Origin: Acidimicrobiia bacterium
GTDB lineage: Bacteria; Actinomycetota; Acidimicrobiia; Spongiisociales; JAHEDJ01
Reading direction: 5' to 3'
Assembly (NCBI GenBank): GCA_030598025.1
Contig: JAUVQS010000025.1
Location: forward strand, 1-14,157
DNA: 14,157 nucleotides
Positions 12,154 to 14,157 of the stretch are shown in pieces. Position 1 is the first letter of the stretch; each line of letters opens with the position of its first letter. Below the pieces are notes generated by a model that was given only the letters and a program-made list of their open reading frames with translations, did no database searches and was not told the origin of the DNA. The translations under genes and the position numbers were made by a program.

Positions 12154-14157
12154 ATGGATTCGTCTCTCCCTATCACTGACTCGCCGCTGTTCGACGGCCT
12201 CAATCCGGCTCAACGCGAGGGTGTCGCAGCTACCGATGGCCCTGTTCTCGTGGTGGCCGGGGCGGGTTCTGGCAAGACCAGGGTGCTGACCTATAGGGTC
12301 GCTCACTTGATCCGTGATCTCGGCGTGTCGCCCCATTCGATCCTGGCTATCACGTTCACCAACAAGGCTGCCGACGAGATGAAGGAACGAGTCTCCACCT
12401 TGGTCGGCGGAGTCGCCGAATCGATGTGGGTTTCGACTTTCCACAGCGCCTGCGTTCGTATCTTGCGGCGAGAAGCCCACCGTCTCGGTTACAAATCGGC
12501 GTTCTCGATCTACGACGCGGCGGACTCGCTGCGGCTGATCACGATGTGTGTCTCGGATCTCGACCTCGATCCGAAGCGGTTCCCTCCCAGGAGCATCCGG
12601 GGGACGATCTCAAACGCCAAGAACGAGATGATCGACTACGAGAGCTACCGATCGCAAGATTCGGGGTTCTATCACGAGCAGGTGGCAGACGTTTACCGCC
12701 TCTACCAGCAGCGGTTGCTCGAGGCGTCCGCGATGGACTTCGACGATCTGCTGATGATCACGGTCGAACTGCTCGGCGCCTTTCCGGAGGTGCTCGAGCA
12801 ATACCAGCGACGGTTCCAGTATGTCCTCGTCGACGAGTACCAGGACACGAACCACGCCCAGTACATGCTGGTCAAGCTGTTGGCCGACTCACACCGCAAC
12901 CTATGCGTGGTGGGTGACCAGGACCAGAGCATCTACAAATTCCGCGGCGCCGATATCCGCAACATCCTGGAATTCGAGAAGGACTACCCGGATGCCCGGA
13001 TAGTGGTTCTCGATCGCAACTACCGCTCGACCGAAATCATCCTAGAAGCGGCGAACGCGGTGATCGACAACAACCTGCACCGCAAGCCGAAGCGGTTGTG
13101 GACCGACCTCGGGCGGGGTGAGCTGATCACCCGCTACGAAGCCCAGGATGAGCATGATGAGGCGGCCTTCGTCGCCGACCAGATCGAACTCCTCGACGAT
13201 CAGGGCTACCACCGTCAGGACATGGCCATCTTCTACCGGACGAATGCGCAGAGCCGTGTGCTCGAAGAGGTGTTGGTCCGCTACGGCATCCCTTACAACG
13301 TGGTCGGTGGAGTGAAGTTCTACGAACGGCGCGAGGTGCGGGACGCCCTCGCCTATCTGCGGCTGCTCGCCAACCGCACCGACGAGGTGGCGGTGAAGCG
13401 GGTGATCAACGTGCCGAAGAGGGGCATCGGACAGTCAACGATCGCCCATATCGACCGCTATTCCCAGGACGGGCGCATCTCGTTCTACGACGCTCTCACC
13501 CGTATCGACGACATCGGCATGGTGGCCGCCCGGTCCGCGATTCGGGTGAAGGAGTTCCTCGGCCTGGTCGATCGACTGGAAGAGGCAGCGGCCGGCGGCC
13601 CTAGAGCAGCGATCGATGCCGTTCTCGCCGAAACAGGCTACGTGGCGGAGCTAGAAGCCGAGCGGTCGGTGGAAGCCCTGGGACGGGTCGAGAACCTGCG
13701 TGAGTTGGCTTCCGTGGCTGAGGAGTTCGAGGAGTCGATGGACGGGTCGATCGTCGACGACGGCCCGTGGGCGACGTTGAGCGGGATGCGGAAGCTCGAA
13801 CTCTTTCTGGAGACGGTGAGTCTGGTGACCGACATCGACGAACTCGACGACAAAGCCGAGGCGGTGACCCTGATGACGCTCCACACCGCCAAGGGCCTCG
13901 AATATCCGGTGATCTTCATTGTCGGGATGGAGGATGGCGTATTCCCGCATTCACGTTCGCTCGGCGACCCGGATGAACTCGAAGAGGAGCGGCGCCTTTG
14001 CTACGTCGGTCTGACCAGAGCAGAAGAGAAGCTCTACCTGACCCACGCCTGGCAGCGGATGCTCTTCGGTAGCTCCAGCTTCAACGCACCGAGCCGATTC
14101 CTCGGCGAGATTCCCGATTCGCTGGTGACGATGGCACCCAAACGAACCCGCCGGTCA
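12154..14157 (+). CDS. pcrA: ATP-dependent DNA helicase PcrA/UvrD1, 3' end outside window
   Basis: The frame runs open from ATG 12154 to the last base (668 codons), so the gene is cut by the window end. It is a superfamily 1A 3'-to-5' helicase acting in nucleotide excision repair and replication restart. The motifs in order are Q motif LNPAQREGV (16-24), Walker A GAGSGKT (36-42), Ia AITFTNKAADEMKERV, motif II DEYQDTN (227-233), motif III GDQDQSIYKFRGA (254-266), motif IV NYRST (289-293), motif V TLMTLHTAKGLEYP (572-585) and motif VI ERRLCYVGLTRAEEKLYL (612-629). All are intact. An SIYxFRGA in motif III is as in actinobacterial UvrD1. The missing part would be the variable C-terminal tail. ATG 12154 is the first start after an in-frame TGA at 12133. 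No Shine-Dalgarno is seen. Confidence 0.96.
   Translation, partial: MDSSLPITDSPLFDGLNPAQREGVAATDGPVLVVAGAGSGKTRVLTYRVAHLIRDLGVSPHSILAITFTNKAADEMKERVSTLVGGVAESMWVSTFHSACVRILRREAHRLGYKSAFSIYDAADSLRLITMCVSDLDLDPKRFPPRSIRGTISNAKNEMIDYESYRSQDSGFYHEQVADVYRLYQQRLLEASAMDFDDLLMITVELLGAFPEVLEQYQRRFQYVLVDEYQDTNHAQYMLVKLLADSHRNLCVVGDQDQSIYKFRGADIRNILEFEKDYPDARIVVLDRNYRSTEIILEAANAVIDNNLHRKPKRLWTDLGRGELITRYEAQDEHDEAAFVADQIELLDDQGYHRQDMAIFYRTNAQSRVLEEVLVRYGIPYNVVGGVKFYERREVRDALAYLRLLANRTDEVAVKRVINVPKRGIGQSTIAHIDRYSQDGRISFYDALTRIDDIGMVAARSAIRVKEFLGLVDRLEEAAAGGPRAAIDAVLAETGYVAELEAERSVEALGRVENLRELASVAEEFEESMDGSIVDDGPWATLSGMRKLELFLETVSLVTDIDELDDKAEAVTLMTLHTAKGLEYPVIFIVGMEDGVFPHSRSLGDPDELEEERRLCYVGLTRAEEKLYLTHAWQRMLFGSSSFNAPSRFLGEIPDSLVTMAPKRTRRS

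Overview
The window is GC-rich DNA that most resembles a member of the Actinomycetota, probably from the Acidimicrobiia side of the phylum. This rests on the UvrD1/PcrA-type helicase with an SIYKFRGADIRNI segment, a CBS-free GuaB3-type IMP dehydrogenase relative placed directly before guaA, several GTG starts, and apparent TANNNT -10 boxes placed so close to start codons that some transcripts look leaderless. No species can be named from the sequence.

Layout. Positions 1-307 hold no gene I can support. A type II toxin-antitoxin pair follows (vapB 371-568, vapC 565-969, ATGA overlap); its PIN toxin has Asn where the third catalytic Asp is expected. Convergent to it is a cysteine-desulfurase-like class V PLP enzyme (986-2674, minus). 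Divergent from that gene is trpS (2871-3851), preceded by what looks like a complete transcription attenuator: a promoter, a 13-codon leader peptide with three consecutive Trp codons (2759-2800), a protecting hairpin and a GC-rich terminator with a T tract ending right at the trpS Shine-Dalgarno. A CPBP-family membrane protease lies convergent to trpS (3898-4689, minus). Next come guaB3 (4982-6139) and guaA (6139-7713), joined by a TGATG overlap. Then a signalling block: a CheA-like hybrid kinase (HPt, dimerisation/ATPase, CheW-like, REC; 7836-10031), an overlapping REC-plus-GAF-like regulator (10028-11026) and a one-TM sensor histidine kinase (11213-12076). The window ends inside a pcrA/uvrD1 helicase gene (12154 to beyond 14157).

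Several of the spaces between genes are filled by short tandem arrays with a strict 7-bp period. There are six arrays in about 8.3 kb, in at least three sequence families: GTACCAR after trpS and guaA; GGCYNNT at the CPBP start, before guaB3 (inverted) and after the histidine kinase; GACTCGC upstream of guaB3. Two of them run into near-identical 17-bp modules containing a TACCRT -10-like box in front of guaB3 and pcrA.

Functionally, guaB3-guaA belong to guanine nucleotide synthesis, trpS to translation and pcrA to DNA repair. The signalling block has no chemoreceptor, CheW, CheR or CheB next to it, so its output is unknown. The most notable items are the trpS attenuator and the heptamer-array architecture.
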